64,000 nt of DNA, taken from contig NZ_LGDD01000002.1 in NCBI RefSeq assembly GCF_001279695.1, positions 1 to 64,000 of the forward strand. Reading direction: 5' to 3'. A program made the translations under genes and the position numbers. The stretch is from Streptomyces sp. WM6378. Its GTDB lineage: Bacteria > Actinomycetota > Actinomycetes > Streptomycetales > Streptomycetaceae. Of the stretch, positions 16,621 to 25,081 are shown one piece after another (the stretch's first letter is position 1; each line of letters opens with the position of its first letter). The notes beneath the pieces are model-generated. The model had not been told where the DNA came from. It saw only the letters and a list, made by a program, of their open reading frames with translations, and searched no databases.

Positions 16621-16648
16621 CAGCCGGGCGTCGCACGACGCCCGGCTG
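16621..16648 (+). terminator. Terminator of the glnA4-like operon
   Basis: CAGCCGGGCGTCG (16621-16633) pairs perfectly with CGACGCCCGGCTG (16636-16648). It lies 44 bases after the SDR stop. The two central bases mean the physical loop is formed by opening inner pairs. Confidence 0.75.
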
Positions 16649-16697
16649 TGCTGTCTAACGTCCGCGATGATCTTCCCGACGACAGGAGTTCCTCAGC

Positions 16698-17981
16698 GTG
16701 TCCAAGTCCAGCACCGTCCGCCGACTGCCGGTCCTCGCCGCGGCGCTCTCCATAGCCGCCGGCGGCCTCGTCGCCGCCCAGCCCGCCGAGGCGCGGACGC
16801 CCCACTGCCCCCGACTGACCATCTCCGACGGGTGGTACGGGGACAACCAGGACCGGATCCAGGACCTGATCGACACCTACGGAAAGTGCGGAGCGGACGC
16901 GGGCCACGGCAAGAAGCCGGTCGCCGTCTTCGACTGGGACAACACCGTCGTCAAGAACGACGTCGGCGACGCCACGATGTACTGGCTGCTGCGCAACTCC
17001 AAGATCCAGCGCCCGGCGCGCGGCGACTGGCGCACCACCAGCCGCTATCTGACCGACGACGCGGCGAAGTCCCTCGCCGCCGCCTGCCCGGCGGGCACAT
17101 CCAAGACCCTCCCCACCGCCACCGACACCAAGTGCACCGACGAGATCCTCGCGGTGTACGGCGACGGCAAGACCGGCAAGGGCGCCGTCGCCTTCGCCGG
17201 GTACGACCGCCGCACCATCGAGCCCTCGTACGCCTGGCTCGCCCAGCTCCTGCACGGCTGGACCCCGGCCCAGGTCGAGTCCTTCGCGAGCGCGGCCCGC
17301 ACCGAGAACCTCAACGCCCCCGCCGACGCCGTACAGACGGTGGGCAGCAACACCAAGGCGACGGCCTGGGTGCGCTACTACGACCAGCAGCGCGACCTGA
17401 TCCGTACGCTGAAGAAGTCGGGCTTCGACGTCTGGATCACCTCGGCCTCGCCCGAGCCCGTCGTGGACGTGTGGGCACGTGGCGCGGGCGTCGACCCCGA
17501 CCACGCCATCGGCATCCGCTCCACCACCGACCACGGCCGCATCACGTCGCACCTCAAGGGCTGCGGCTCGGCCAGGGACGGCGACGACTCGGTGATCACC
17601 TACATCGACGGCAAGCGCTGCTGGATCAACCAGGAGATCTTCGGCGTGCGGGGCGCGGCGGCCGAGAAGGTGCAGCCCGCCGCCAGGCGCCAGGTGTTCG
17701 CGGCGGGCGACTCCGACACCGACGTGTCCTTCCTGCGGGACGCGACCGGCCTGCGGCTCGTCCTGAACCGCAACAAGAACGAGCTGATGTGCCGGGCGTA
17801 CGACGACAGCGACGGCCGCTGGATCGTGAACCCGATGTTCATCGAGCCCAAGGGCCAGAAGGCGGCGGCCTACCCCTGCGCGACCACCGGCTACACCGAC
17901 CACGACGGCACCCCGGCCCCCGTGCGACGTGCGGACGGCTCCGTGGTGCCGGATCAGCGGGACTCGGTGTACGGCGGCTGA
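16698..17981 (+). CDS. Secreted HAD-superfamily phosphatase
   Basis: This 427-residue protein begins with a Sec-type signal (charged start, hydrophobic core LPVLAAALSIAAGGLVAA, and AEA cleavage site near residue 32). The mature part has HAD motif I FDWDNTVVKND near residue 78, with both catalytic aspartates. Motif II is VWITSAS, and motif III/IV FAAGDSDTDVSFL lies near 335. This pattern fits phosphoserine-phosphatase-like HAD enzymes, here exported, probably scavenging phosphate from an unknown substrate. Four or more cysteines in the mature chain may form disulfides outside the cell. GTG start with AGGAG upstream. Monocistronic. Confidence 0.85.
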   Translation: MSKSSTVRRLPVLAAALSIAAGGLVAAQPAEARTPHCPRLTISDGWYGDNQDRIQDLIDTYGKCGADAGHGKKPVAVFDWDNTVVKNDVGDATMYWLLRNSKIQRPARGDWRTTSRYLTDDAAKSLAAACPAGTSKTLPTATDTKCTDEILAVYGDGKTGKGAVAFAGYDRRTIEPSYAWLAQLLHGWTPAQVESFASAARTENLNAPADAVQTVGSNTKATAWVRYYDQQRDLIRTLKKSGFDVWITSASPEPVVDVWARGAGVDPDHAIGIRSTTDHGRITSHLKGCGSARDGDDSVITYIDGKRCWINQEIFGVRGAAAEKVQPAARRQVFAAGDSDTDVSFLRDATGLRLVLNRNKNELMCRAYDDSDGRWIVNPMFIEPKGQKAAAYPCATTGYTDHDGTPAPVRRADGSVVPDQRDSVYGG

Positions 17982-18004
17982 ACCCGGGTTCTAGGGTATG
18001 GGCC

Positions 18005-18922
18005 ATGAGCATGACGACCCCGCCCGGCTGGTACCCGGATCCGGGCGTGCCCGGCACCGAGCGCTGGTGGGACGGCGCCGCCTGGACCGCCCACACCAGG
18101 GCGCCGGGCGGGCAGGCGTTCGGGCCGCCCGAGCCCGTCACCGTGGTGGCCGCGCCCGCCGTCCGGCGGCGCGGCCCGCTGGTGGCCATCGGCGCGACCG
18201 CCGTGGCCCTGGTGGCCGCGATCGCCGTCGGGGTCGCCGTCCTCGGCAAGGGTGACGACACCCCGCACACGACGAGCGCGAGCAAGAGCGCCACGGCGCC
18301 GGCGGCGGTCAACTCCCCTTCCGGCAAGCCGAGTTCGGGGGCATCGGGCGACCCGCACACCCTCGTCGACCAGCTCAACGGCATCACGCTGCCGATCCCG
18401 GACGGCTGGGAGAAGACCGACGACGCGGTGACCGGCCTCGTCACGATGGCGACCAAGGACACCTACAACTGCCCCGGCGACTCCGGGTTCTGCCACCACG
18501 GCAAGGTCACCACCTCTACGGCCACCATGACCGACCTCAAGACCGCCGAGGCCGTCGCCAAGAACGACATCACCGACGCCGCCAACGACGCCTACGACCA
18601 CGACCCGGTCGGCGCCCGCCCCTACAACGGCATCACCTCGCACCGGGAAGTGAAATCCGGCTCCGTGGTGGTCGACGGCCGCACCGGATATCTGGTGCGC
18701 TGGGAGGTCAAGACCGGTGCGGGGCCCGGCGGTTACGTCGAGTCGCTCGCCTTTCCCTCGACGGTGGGCAGCGAGGCGATGGTCATCGCACGGTTCGCCT
18801 TCGACGCGGGCAAGGACGGCCCGCCGCTCGCCCTCATGGACACCATCACGCGGGGCATCGCGCCCATCGGCGGCAGCCAGAACGGCGGGGTCGGCAGCAG
18901 CCTGCCCCCGCCGTCGCTGTGA
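18005..18922 (+). CDS. DUF2510 membrane-anchored protein
   Basis: This 305-residue protein starts with a DUF2510 module (PPGWYPDPGVPGTERWWDGAAW, residues 6-28) on the cytoplasmic side. One transmembrane helix follows near 60-82 (LVAIGATAVALVAAIAVGVAVL). A Ser/Thr/Ala linker and an extracellular domain of about 190 residues make up the rest. The outer domain contains paired cysteines (YNCPGDSGFCHHG), suggesting a disulfide. Function is unknown. DUF2510 proteins are widespread in actinobacteria and often carry varied external domains. It could share a transcript with the HAD gene 23 bases upstream. ATG at 18011 is an alternative start. Confidence 0.78.
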   Translation: MSMTTPPGWYPDPGVPGTERWWDGAAWTAHTRAPGGQAFGPPEPVTVVAAPAVRRRGPLVAIGATAVALVAAIAVGVAVLGKGDDTPHTTSASKSATAPAAVNSPSGKPSSGASGDPHTLVDQLNGITLPIPDGWEKTDDAVTGLVTMATKDTYNCPGDSGFCHHGKVTTSTATMTDLKTAEAVAKNDITDAANDAYDHDPVGARPYNGITSHREVKSGSVVVDGRTGYLVRWEVKTGAGPGGYVESLAFPSTVGSEAMVIARFAFDAGKDGPPLALMDTITRGIAPIGGSQNGGVGSSLPPPSL

Positions 18923-18934
18923 GCCGTCCGTGCG

Positions 18935-20137
18935 CTAGAGGAACGTGCGGCCCTCGCCCCGGTACGTCGGCACGGCCGCCGTCACCCGGTCGCCCTCGAC
19001 GAGCTGCAACTCCTCGAAGCGCTCGCACAGTTCGCCCGCCTTGGCGTGCCGGAACCACACCTTGTCGCCGATCAAAAGATCGTCCGCGGCGGAGCCGAGC
19101 AGCGGCGTCTGCACCTCGCCCGCGCCTTCCTGCGGGTCGTAGCGCAGCCCCTCCGGCAGATACGGCACCGGCAGCCGGTCCGGTCCGGCCGCGCCCGACG
19201 CCGGGTATCCGCCGCCGAGCACCGTGACGACGCCGACGCCCGGCCTGCGCACCACCGGCTGGGCGAACAGCGCGGCCGGACGCCCGCTGAACGACGTGTA
19301 GTTGTCGAAGAGCCGCGGCACATAGAGCCCCGAGCCCGCCGCGACCTCGGTCACCGCCGCCTCGGCCGCCGTGTGCTGCACACTGCCGGTGCCGCCGCCG
19401 TTGACGAACTCAAGATCCGGCACGACCGCCCGCACCGCACGCACCACCTCGGCCCGCCGCGCGGCCAGCTCCTTGCGGGCCGCGGCCTGCATCAGCCGGA
19501 TCGCGCGCGAGCGCAGCGGACTGCCCGCCACCGCGTCCCCGACCCCGGCCACATGACCCTCGTACGCCATGAGCCCGACAAGACGGAACCCGGGCCGCCG
19601 GGCCACCGACCGGGCGAGCTCCGCGAGTTGGGCGGGGGAGCGCAGAGGGGAGCGGCGGGCGCCGACGCGGACCCGGCCGCCGAACAACTGGAGCGAGGTG
19701 TCGAGCTCCAGACAGACCCGCACCTCCAGGCCGTCGCGCTCGCGCGCCCGGTCCACGAGGTCGAGCTGCGCCGGGTCGTCGACCATCACGGTGATCGCCC
19801 CGGCCAGCTTGGGATCCGAGGTCAGCTCGGCGAACCCCGCCCGGTCCGCGGACGGATAGGCGAGCAGAACGTCCTCGAACCCGGCCCGCGCGAGCCACAC
19901 CGACTCCGCGAGCGTGAACGACATCAGACCGGCGAACCCCGGCCGGGCGAGCACCCGCTCAAGCAGAGCGCGGCACCGCACCGACTTGCTGGCGACCCGG
20001 ATCGGCTTGCCGGCCGCCCGGCGGACCAGATCGTCCGCGTTGGCGTCGAACGCCTCCAGATCGACGATCGCGACGGGCGCATCGAGATGAGCGGTCGCCC
20101 GGTCGTACCGGGCGCGGTCAGCGGCGCGGGGAGTCAT
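18935..20137 (-). CDS. PLP-dependent alanine-racemase-fold enzyme (amino acid deaminase/aldolase, D-threonine-aldolase-like)
   Basis: This 400-residue enzyme has the N-terminal TIM-barrel fold of alanine racemase and D-threonine aldolase. The PLP lysine lies in RVASKSVRC near residue 51. The phosphate-binding NGGGTGS is near 245. The C-terminal D-Ser dehydratase-like domain contains LGGGYPASG and GDKVWFRHAKAGELCERF, which supplies the conserved histidine and cysteine of metal-binding members. It probably acts on D-amino or beta-hydroxy amino acids. The reaction is not certain. Its ATG at 20137 faces the divergent mycosin-associated gene 151 bases away. Confidence 0.82.
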   Translation of the reverse strand: MTPRAADRARYDRATAHLDAPVAIVDLEAFDANADDLVRRAAGKPIRVASKSVRCRALLERVLARPGFAGLMSFTLAESVWLARAGFEDVLLAYPSADRAGFAELTSDPKLAGAITVMVDDPAQLDLVDRARERDGLEVRVCLELDTSLQLFGGRVRVGARRSPLRSPAQLAELARSVARRPGFRLVGLMAYEGHVAGVGDAVAGSPLRSRAIRLMQAAARKELAARRAEVVRAVRAVVPDLEFVNGGGTGSVQHTAAEAAVTEVAAGSGLYVPRLFDNYTSFSGRPAALFAQPVVRRPGVGVVTVLGGGYPASGAAGPDRLPVPYLPEGLRYDPQEGAGEVQTPLLGSAADDLLIGDKVWFRHAKAGELCERFEELQLVEGDRVTAAVPTYRGEGRTFL

Positions 20138-20288
20138 GGCGGAAGCCTGCCAGAACCGGTTACCACAAGGTAGGGGACGACTGGTACGGATGTGGAAGCC
20201 GGACGGCCGGTCTGCGCCCGCACAGGATCAGCCCGTAGAGTGACGCCCGAGCGGCAACGGGCTGAGCTGGACGGCAAGAGGGGGGCGG

Positions 20289-21347
20289 ATGACCACCGAC
20301 GCACGACCCCCGGGCACCCCTCAACTGCCGCCGCCCGCACCGCAATCCGAGCCGTCCGAGGCTCCCGCGCCGACCCCGGTCCCGCTGCCGCCCGCGCCCG
20401 AACCCGCGAGCCGGCTCCGCTCGGCGCTCGACCTGATCGATCCGGGACCAGTCCTGCCGAACACCCCCATACCGCCCAGGTTTTCGACGCCGCCGCCCCC
20501 CGAGATACCCCCGCTGCCGGCCACCCCGCCGAAGCCGCTGCTCCCCCCGGAACCGCTGTCCGACGAGCCGGGCCCGCTGCGGCCGGTGCCGGCCCGCAGG
20601 CCCGGGCGCGTGGCAGCCGCCGCCGTCTGTGTGGTTCTGGGCGTCGGACTGATCGGCGGAGCCGCCGCGGGCACCTGGCTCGACGACGACTCCGACGGGC
20701 CCGCGGCCCGCAGCAACTACACCGACGCCCGGGACCTGTGGCACAGCGTGCCCGTCGACACCCTCTTCCCGCGCACCATCCGGGGCACCGGCGCGGGCCC
20801 CGGCGGCGCCGACCGCGAATGGACCCGCGTCGGGGTCGCGCCGGACGGCGACTGCGCGGGCGCGCTCGACCCCCTGCTCCTCAAGGTCCTCGAACCGGTC
20901 GGCTGCGCCCGCATGGTGCGCGCCACCTATACGGACGCGACCGCCACCAGCGTGACCACCGTCGGCCTGGTCTTCACCCAGGCCGAGCCCGCCGCGATGA
21001 CCGCCCTGGCGCACCGGTTCTCCACCGAGAAGCTCGGCGACCGCCCCGATCTGATGCCGCGCACCTACCCCGTCAAGGGCGGCGTGGCCGCGGCGTTCGG
21101 CGACAAGCAGCGCGCGAGCTGGACGGTGCGGGTCCTCACCGATGCGCCCGTGGTCGTCACGGCCGTCTCCGGCTTCGCCGACGGCCGCGCGGTCACCACC
21201 CCCCAGTCCGCCGAACAGGCCACGGCCGACGGCGCGAGCGGCCCCGCGGCCGAGGCGGGCCTGGGCCACGACGCCCAGGGCATCGCCGACAACGTCGAAC
21301 GCGGCCTGCGCAAGAAGGCCGCCGCAAGCCCGGAGCCCGCACCGTGA
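20289..21347 (+). CDS. Proline-rich single-pass membrane protein preceding a mycosin
   Basis: This 352-residue protein has a disordered cytoplasmic N-terminus very rich in proline (residues about 1-105). One transmembrane helix follows (AAAAVCVVLGVGLIGGAAAG, about 111-130), then an extracellular domain of about 220 residues without a recognisable family. It ends with the GTGA overlap that starts the mycosin gene, so the two proteins are made together. Such pairs suggest a substrate or partner of the protease or a part of a type VII-like apparatus. No other ESX component is visible nearby. The start has GGGGG upstream. Confidence 0.72.
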   Translation: MTTDARPPGTPQLPPPAPQSEPSEAPAPTPVPLPPAPEPASRLRSALDLIDPGPVLPNTPIPPRFSTPPPPEIPPLPATPPKPLLPPEPLSDEPGPLRPVPARRPGRVAAAAVCVVLGVGLIGGAAAGTWLDDDSDGPAARSNYTDARDLWHSVPVDTLFPRTIRGTGAGPGGADREWTRVGVAPDGDCAGALDPLLLKVLEPVGCARMVRATYTDATATSVTTVGLVFTQAEPAAMTALAHRFSTEKLGDRPDLMPRTYPVKGGVAAAFGDKQRASWTVRVLTDAPVVVTAVSGFADGRAVTTPQSAEQATADGASGPAAEAGLGHDAQGIADNVERGLRKKAAASPEPAP

Positions 21348-22552
21348 CCAAGCCATCCGTGACCGGGCCGTCCCGCCGGCCGCGCCGCACCGGCGCCCTC
21401 GCCTCGGCCGCCGCGCTCACCCTGCTGCTCAGCGCGGCCCCGGCCCACGCCGACGGCATCCGCGACCGCCAGTGGGAACTCACCGCCATGCACACGCAGC
21501 AGGCGTGGCGTACGACCAAGGGCAAGGGCATGACGGTCGCCGTGCTCGACACCGGCGTCGACGGCAGCCACCCCGACCTCGCCGGGCAGGTGCTTCCCGG
21601 CAACGACCTCATCGGCTTCGGGGCGGGCCAGGGCAGCCGCGACTGGGCCCGGCACGGCACCGCCATGGCCGGCATCATCGCGGGCCACGGCCACGGCGCG
21701 GGCAACCAGTCCGGGGTGCTCGGCATCGCGCCCGAAGCCAAGATCCTGCCGGTCCGGGTCATCCTGGAATCCACCGACCCGGCCCGCAAACAGGCCCGCG
21801 AGACCAAGGGCGGCGCGCTCGCCGACGGCATCCGCTGGGCCGCCGACAACGGCGCCGATGTCATCAACCTCTCGCTCGGCGACGACAGCGCCTCCGCCCA
21901 CCCCGAACCCGCCGAGGACGCCGCGATCCAGTACGCGCTCGGCAAGGGCGCCGTCGTCGTGGCATCGGCGGGCAACGGCGGAGACCAGGGCGACCACATC
22001 TCCTACCCGGCCGCCTACCCCGGCGTCATAGCGGTGGCCGCCGTCGACAAGAACGGCACCCACGCCTCCTTCTCCACCCGCCGCTGGTACGCCACCGTCA
22101 GCGCCCCCGGCGTGGACGTCGTCATAGCCGACCCGGACCGCAAGTACTACGAGGGCTGGGGCACCAGCGCCGCCTCCGCGTTCGTCTCCGGCGCGGTCGC
22201 CCTCATACGCTCCGGGTACCCCGGCCTCAGCCCGGCGCAGATCAAGAAGCTCCTTGAGGACACCGCCCGCAACGCCCCCGAGGGCGGCCGCGACGACGCC
22301 CGGGGCTACGGCATGATCGACCCGGCGGCGGCGCTGACCGCCGCCGCCAGGCTGAAGCCCGCCGGCCTGCGCTCCGAGTCCGCGGCGTACGGCACGACGT
22401 ACTTCGGCGGCGGCCCCGACGCGCGCGCCGCCTCCGACGACCCGGCGAACTGGCTGGCCCCGGTCTCCGCGGGCGGCGGCCTCCTGCTCCTCGCGACCGG
22501 CGTGGTCCTGTGGCGCTCGACCCGGGTCAGGACCCCCCGCGAGTGGCTCTGA
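21344..22552 (+). CDS. Mycosin-like subtilisin protease (S8 family, type VII secretion associated)
   Basis: This 402-residue protease has a signal peptide (residues about 1-37, ending AHA), then a subtilisin domain and a C-terminal membrane anchor (LLLLATGVVLWRSTR). The catalytic triad is complete: aspartate in VAVLDTGVDGSHPDL, histidine in RHGTAMAGIIAGHG and serine in GTSAASAFVSGAV. MycP-type enzymes process ESX substrates outside the membrane. GTG at 21344 overlaps the preceding stop. No eccB, eccC, eccD or WXG100 gene is present in the window, so the protease is an orphan here. Confidence 0.87.
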   Translation: MTKPSVTGPSRRPRRTGALASAAALTLLLSAAPAHADGIRDRQWELTAMHTQQAWRTTKGKGMTVAVLDTGVDGSHPDLAGQVLPGNDLIGFGAGQGSRDWARHGTAMAGIIAGHGHGAGNQSGVLGIAPEAKILPVRVILESTDPARKQARETKGGALADGIRWAADNGADVINLSLGDDSASAHPEPAEDAAIQYALGKGAVVVASAGNGGDQGDHISYPAAYPGVIAVAAVDKNGTHASFSTRRWYATVSAPGVDVVIADPDRKYYEGWGTSAASAFVSGAVALIRSGYPGLSPAQIKKLLEDTARNAPEGGRDDARGYGMIDPAAALTAAARLKPAGLRSESAAYGTTYFGGGPDARAASDDPANWLAPVSAGGGLLLLATGVVLWRSTRVRTPREWL

Positions 22553-22599
22553 GCCGGGCCGTGGGCGGGCTCGCGAGAAGCCCCGGCTAGGCTCGTGAC

Positions 22600-23328
22600 G
22601 TGGCGCTCAAGAACATCCCGGATTCCGGCTTCTCCGACGACGACGGCACTGCCGCCCCCGAACTGACCGAGGCGCTGGCCGCCTGGGCCAAGGACAGGGC
22701 GGCCGAGCCGCGCGTGCTCGGGGCCCTGCGCACGGCACGGCTGCTCGTCCCCGTAGTCGCGATGCTCGGCGAGAGCGAGATCGACGAAAACGGCCTCAAG
22801 CGCGAGAAGACCAGCGACATGGCCGTCCCCACCCTGAAGGCCGGCGACCGCACGGCACTGCCCGCGTTCACTTCCATCGAGGCGCTGGCCCTGTGGGACC
22901 CCGAGGCCCGGCCGGTCGCCGTCCCGCTGCACCAGGCGCTCGCGGCAGCCGTGCACGAGAAGGCGGACACCGTGGTCATCGACCTCGCGGGCCCGGTCGC
23001 CTACGAGCTGAAGGGCGCGGCCCTGCTCGCCCTCGCGGAGGGCCGCACCAGCGCGGACCCGCTCCTGGACCCGTCGGTGATCGAAGCGGTGCGCTCGGCG
23101 GTGGCCGCCGTTCCCGCGGTCCTTCGGGCCCACCTCGGCCCCGGCAGCGCGGACGGCACGCTCGCGCTGGTCCTCGCCGACGGCGCGGCGCCCGCCGACA
23201 CGGCCCGCAGAGTGGCCGAACTGATCGCCGCGGACGAGACCCTGCGGGCCCGGCTCGTACGCGGCCTCGACCTCGCGCTGCTGCCGACGGGGGCCCCACA
23301 GCCGAACGAGCCGCTCTTCACCCGCTGA
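22600..23328 (+). CDS. SseB-family protein
   Basis: This 242-residue soluble protein matches the SseB N-terminal domain, with TARLLVPVVAMLG at about residues 45-57, then TSIEALALWDPEARPVAVP and DTVVIDLAGP. SseB-like proteins in actinobacteria have no settled biochemical role. The GTG at 22600 starts a chain with good family fit. It lies 47 bases after the mycosin gene and could be read with it. It converges on the DUF1844 gene. Confidence 0.75.
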   Translation: MALKNIPDSGFSDDDGTAAPELTEALAAWAKDRAAEPRVLGALRTARLLVPVVAMLGESEIDENGLKREKTSDMAVPTLKAGDRTALPAFTSIEALALWDPEARPVAVPLHQALAAAVHEKADTVVIDLAGPVAYELKGAALLALAEGRTSADPLLDPSVIEAVRSAVAAVPAVLRAHLGPGSADGTLALVLADGAAPADTARRVAELIAADETLRARLVRGLDLALLPTGAPQPNEPLFTR

Positions 23329-23375
23329 GGGGGAGGAGCGGCCCGGTTCCGTTCGTAAAAGAATAAAGAAGGGGC

Positions 23376-23735
23376 TCAGCCGAAGACGGCGCCCGTGTAC
23401 TTCTCGCCCGGGCCCTGGCCCGGCGCGTCCGGCACGATCGACGCCTCGCGGAACGCGAGCTGCAGCGACTTGAGGCCGTCGCGCAGCGGGGCGGCGTGGA
23501 ACGACGAGATCTCGGTGGCCCCTGCGTCAAGCAGACCGGCCAGGGCGTGCACCAGCTTGCGGGCCTCGTCGAGGTCCTTGTACTGGTCGCCCTCCTCGGT
23601 CAGACCGAGCTTCACGGCGGCGGCGCTCATCAGGTTCACGGCGACCGTCACGATCACCTCGACCGCCGGGACCTCCGCGATGTCGCGGGCCATGGTGTCG
23701 AAGTCTGCGGGCTCATTGGGGGGCGTCTCACTCAT
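23376..23735 (-). CDS. DUF1844 protein
   Basis: This 119-residue soluble protein is dominated by a helical DUF1844 domain (VEVIVTVAVNLMSAAAVKLG, then LVHALAGLLDAG). The length is typical. DUF1844 genes often sit immediately beside infC in actinobacteria, as here, divergent from it. No function is established. The ATG at 23735 is used, since the longer frame upstream runs into the infC leader. An AT-rich patch near 23356-23371 separates it from the convergent SseB gene. Confidence 0.8.
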   Translation of the reverse strand: MSETPPNEPADFDTMARDIAEVPAVEVIVTVAVNLMSAAAVKLGLTEEGDQYKDLDEARKLVHALAGLLDAGATEISSFHAAPLRDGLKSLQLAFREASIVPDAPGQGPGEKYTGAVFG

Positions 23736-24107
23736 GCCCACACGATATGCGGTGCGCGCCGCTCCTCTTCCCGCGCACTCGATTAGCCCCTCTGTCCGGA
23801 TCCTGCTAACCTTGTGTAACGACCGGCCAGGCACGTGTGCCCGGCCCACAAGTGGAGGCTCCGATCTCCCACCCGGCCACCCTCAGGGGCGGCGGGTCAT
23901 CCGGTCAGGTGGCCACCATCGTTCCGTACGGACGATGGAGCCGCCCGATGTGCGCCCCGCGGTAGACCGCGGCGGTGTTCCGGTTTTCTTGGAGCCCCGC
24001 CTGTGTCCGTCCGGGGCATTTTTTGTGCCTCGTGGCGGTTGGTCACGTCAATACAGACGTACGCGGCTGTCTGCCAGACAGTCGTGTGGTGCTACCGAGG
24101 AGGATCC
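23736..24107 (+). promoter_or_regulatory. Structured infC leader without a protein gene
   Basis: About 370 bases lie between the divergent DUF1844 start and infC. They hold several hairpins: CATCGT against ACGATG (23917-23937), CCGCGGT against ACCGCGG (23957-23972), and then the T6-tailed terminator at 23994-24024. Together this looks like a ribosomal-protein autoregulatory leader, as L20 leaders control infC operons elsewhere. I see no convincing leader peptide. Confidence 0.6.
23994..24024 (+). terminator. Intrinsic terminator/attenuator in the infC leader
   Basis: GCCCCG (23994-23999) pairs with CGGGGC (24012-24017), followed directly by A and six T residues (24019-24024). A T tract after a GC stem is rare in this genome and its position 84 bases before the coding start suggests attenuation. 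Confidence 0.65.
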
Positions 24108-24776
24108 ATCAGCGCCGAGCCCCGCATCAACGACCGGATTCGCGTTCCCGAGGTGCGACTTGTCGGCCCCAGCGGCGAGCAGGTCGGAATTGTTCCGCTT
24201 GCCAAGGCCCTGGAGCTCGCCCAGGAGTATGACCTCGACCTGGTCGAGGTCGCGGCGACCGCCCGTCCGCCCGTGTGCAAGCTCATGGACTACGGGAAGT
24301 TCAAGTACGAGTCGGCCATGAAGGCCCGTGAGGCGCGCAAGAACCAGGCGCACACGGTCATCAAGGAGATGAAGCTCCGGCCGAAGATCGACCCGCACGA
24401 CTACGACACCAAAAAGGGTCACGTCGTCCGGTTCCTCAAGCAGGGCGACAAGGTCAAGATCACGATCATGTTCCGTGGTCGCGAGCAGTCCCGGCCGGAA
24501 CTCGGCTACCGACTGCTCCAGCGCCTCGCTTCGGACGTGGAGGACCTCGGCTTCGTCGAGTCCAGCCCGAAGCAGGACGGCCGAAACATGATCATGGTTC
24601 TCGGTCCGCACAAGAAGAAGACCGAGGCGATGGCCGAAGCCCGCGAGGCCCAGGCGGCCCGCAAGGCGGAGCGCCAGGGTCAGTCGGCTCAGACGGAGGA
24701 GTCCGCCGAGGACGAGACCGTCGCCGAGGCGCCCGCCGCCGAGGCCACGCCGGCCGAGGAACCCGCCGAGGCCTGA
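24108..24776 (+). CDS. infC: Translation initiation factor IF-3
   Basis: This IF-3 of about 222 residues binds the 30S subunit and checks start-codon selection. The N-terminal domain runs from [20 protein letters not shown] and the C-terminal domain through [20 protein letters not shown] and [11 protein letters not shown] long acidic Ala/Glu tail follows, typical of actinobacteria. The family N-terminus begins exactly at an ATC codon (24108-24110). A strong GAGGAGG site lies four bases upstream, and no ATG or GTG is well placed. This implies a rare AUC start, matching IF-3's known autoregulation through AUU starts in E. coli. The alternative GTG at 24084 would put the ribosome site inside the gene. 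Confidence 0.93.
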   Translation: MSAEPRINDRIRVPEVRLVGPSGEQVGIVPLAKALELAQEYDLDLVEVAATARPPVCKLMDYGKFKYESAMKAREARKNQAHTVIKEMKLRPKIDPHDYDTKKGHVVRFLKQGDKVKITIMFRGREQSRPELGYRLLQRLASDVEDLGFVESSPKQDGRNMIMVLGPHKKKTEAMAEAREAQAARKAERQGQSAQTEESAEDETVAEAPAAEATPAEEPAEA

Positions 24777-24817
24777 TTCCGGGACAGCCCGTTCCGGATA
24801 TCAACCGATACATATGA

Positions 24818-24854
24818 CGCTCCCGAGCGCCGGTCCCAGGACCGGCTGGGAGCG
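24818..24854 (+). promoter_or_regulatory. Hairpin in the infC-rpmI spacer
   Basis: An outer stem CGCTCCC/GGGAGCG (24818-24824, 24848-24854) encloses an inner stem GCCGGTCC/GGACCGGC (24829-24836, 24839-24846). It ends 26 bases before the rpmI ATG and could modulate rpmI-rplT translation or mRNA processing. Confidence 0.5.
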
Positions 24855-24879
24855 CCACTGACGAGGAGATAACGGCGCT

Positions 24880-25074
24880 ATGCCGAAGAACAAGTCGCAC
24901 AGCGGTGCCAGCAAGCGCTTCAAGATCACCGGCTCCGGCAAGGTGCTCCGTGAGCGCGCCGGCAAGCGCCACCTGCTCGAGCACAAGTCGTCCAAGAAGA
25001 CCCGCTCGCTGACGGGCACGGTCGTCCTGGCTCCGGCCGACGCCAAGAAGGTCAAGAAGCTTCTCGGCAAGTGA
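24880..25074 (+). CDS. rpmI: 50S ribosomal protein bL35
   Basis: This 64-residue, strongly basic protein matches bL35 over its whole length: [20 protein letters not shown] at the start, then [16 protein letters not shown]. It is part of the large subunit. The ATG follows GAGGAG. It sits between infC and rplT in the usual order. Confidence 0.97.
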   Translation: MPKNKSHSGASKRFKITGSGKVLRERAGKRHLLEHKSSKKTRSLTGTVVLAPADAKKVKKLLGK

Positions 25075-25081
25075 CGTTCCC

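Noticed and set aside
14436..17903. A 1155-residue open frame on the minus strand opposite aldehyde dehydrogenase, SDR and HAD genes
   Set aside because: It is the complement of genes with clear family motifs. Long antisense frames are expected at this GC content, and the translation has no recognisable domain.
23835..24107. In-frame extension of infC upstream to 23835
   Set aside because: It crosses three hairpins and a terminator and gives sequence unlike IF-3. The family N-terminus begins at 24108.
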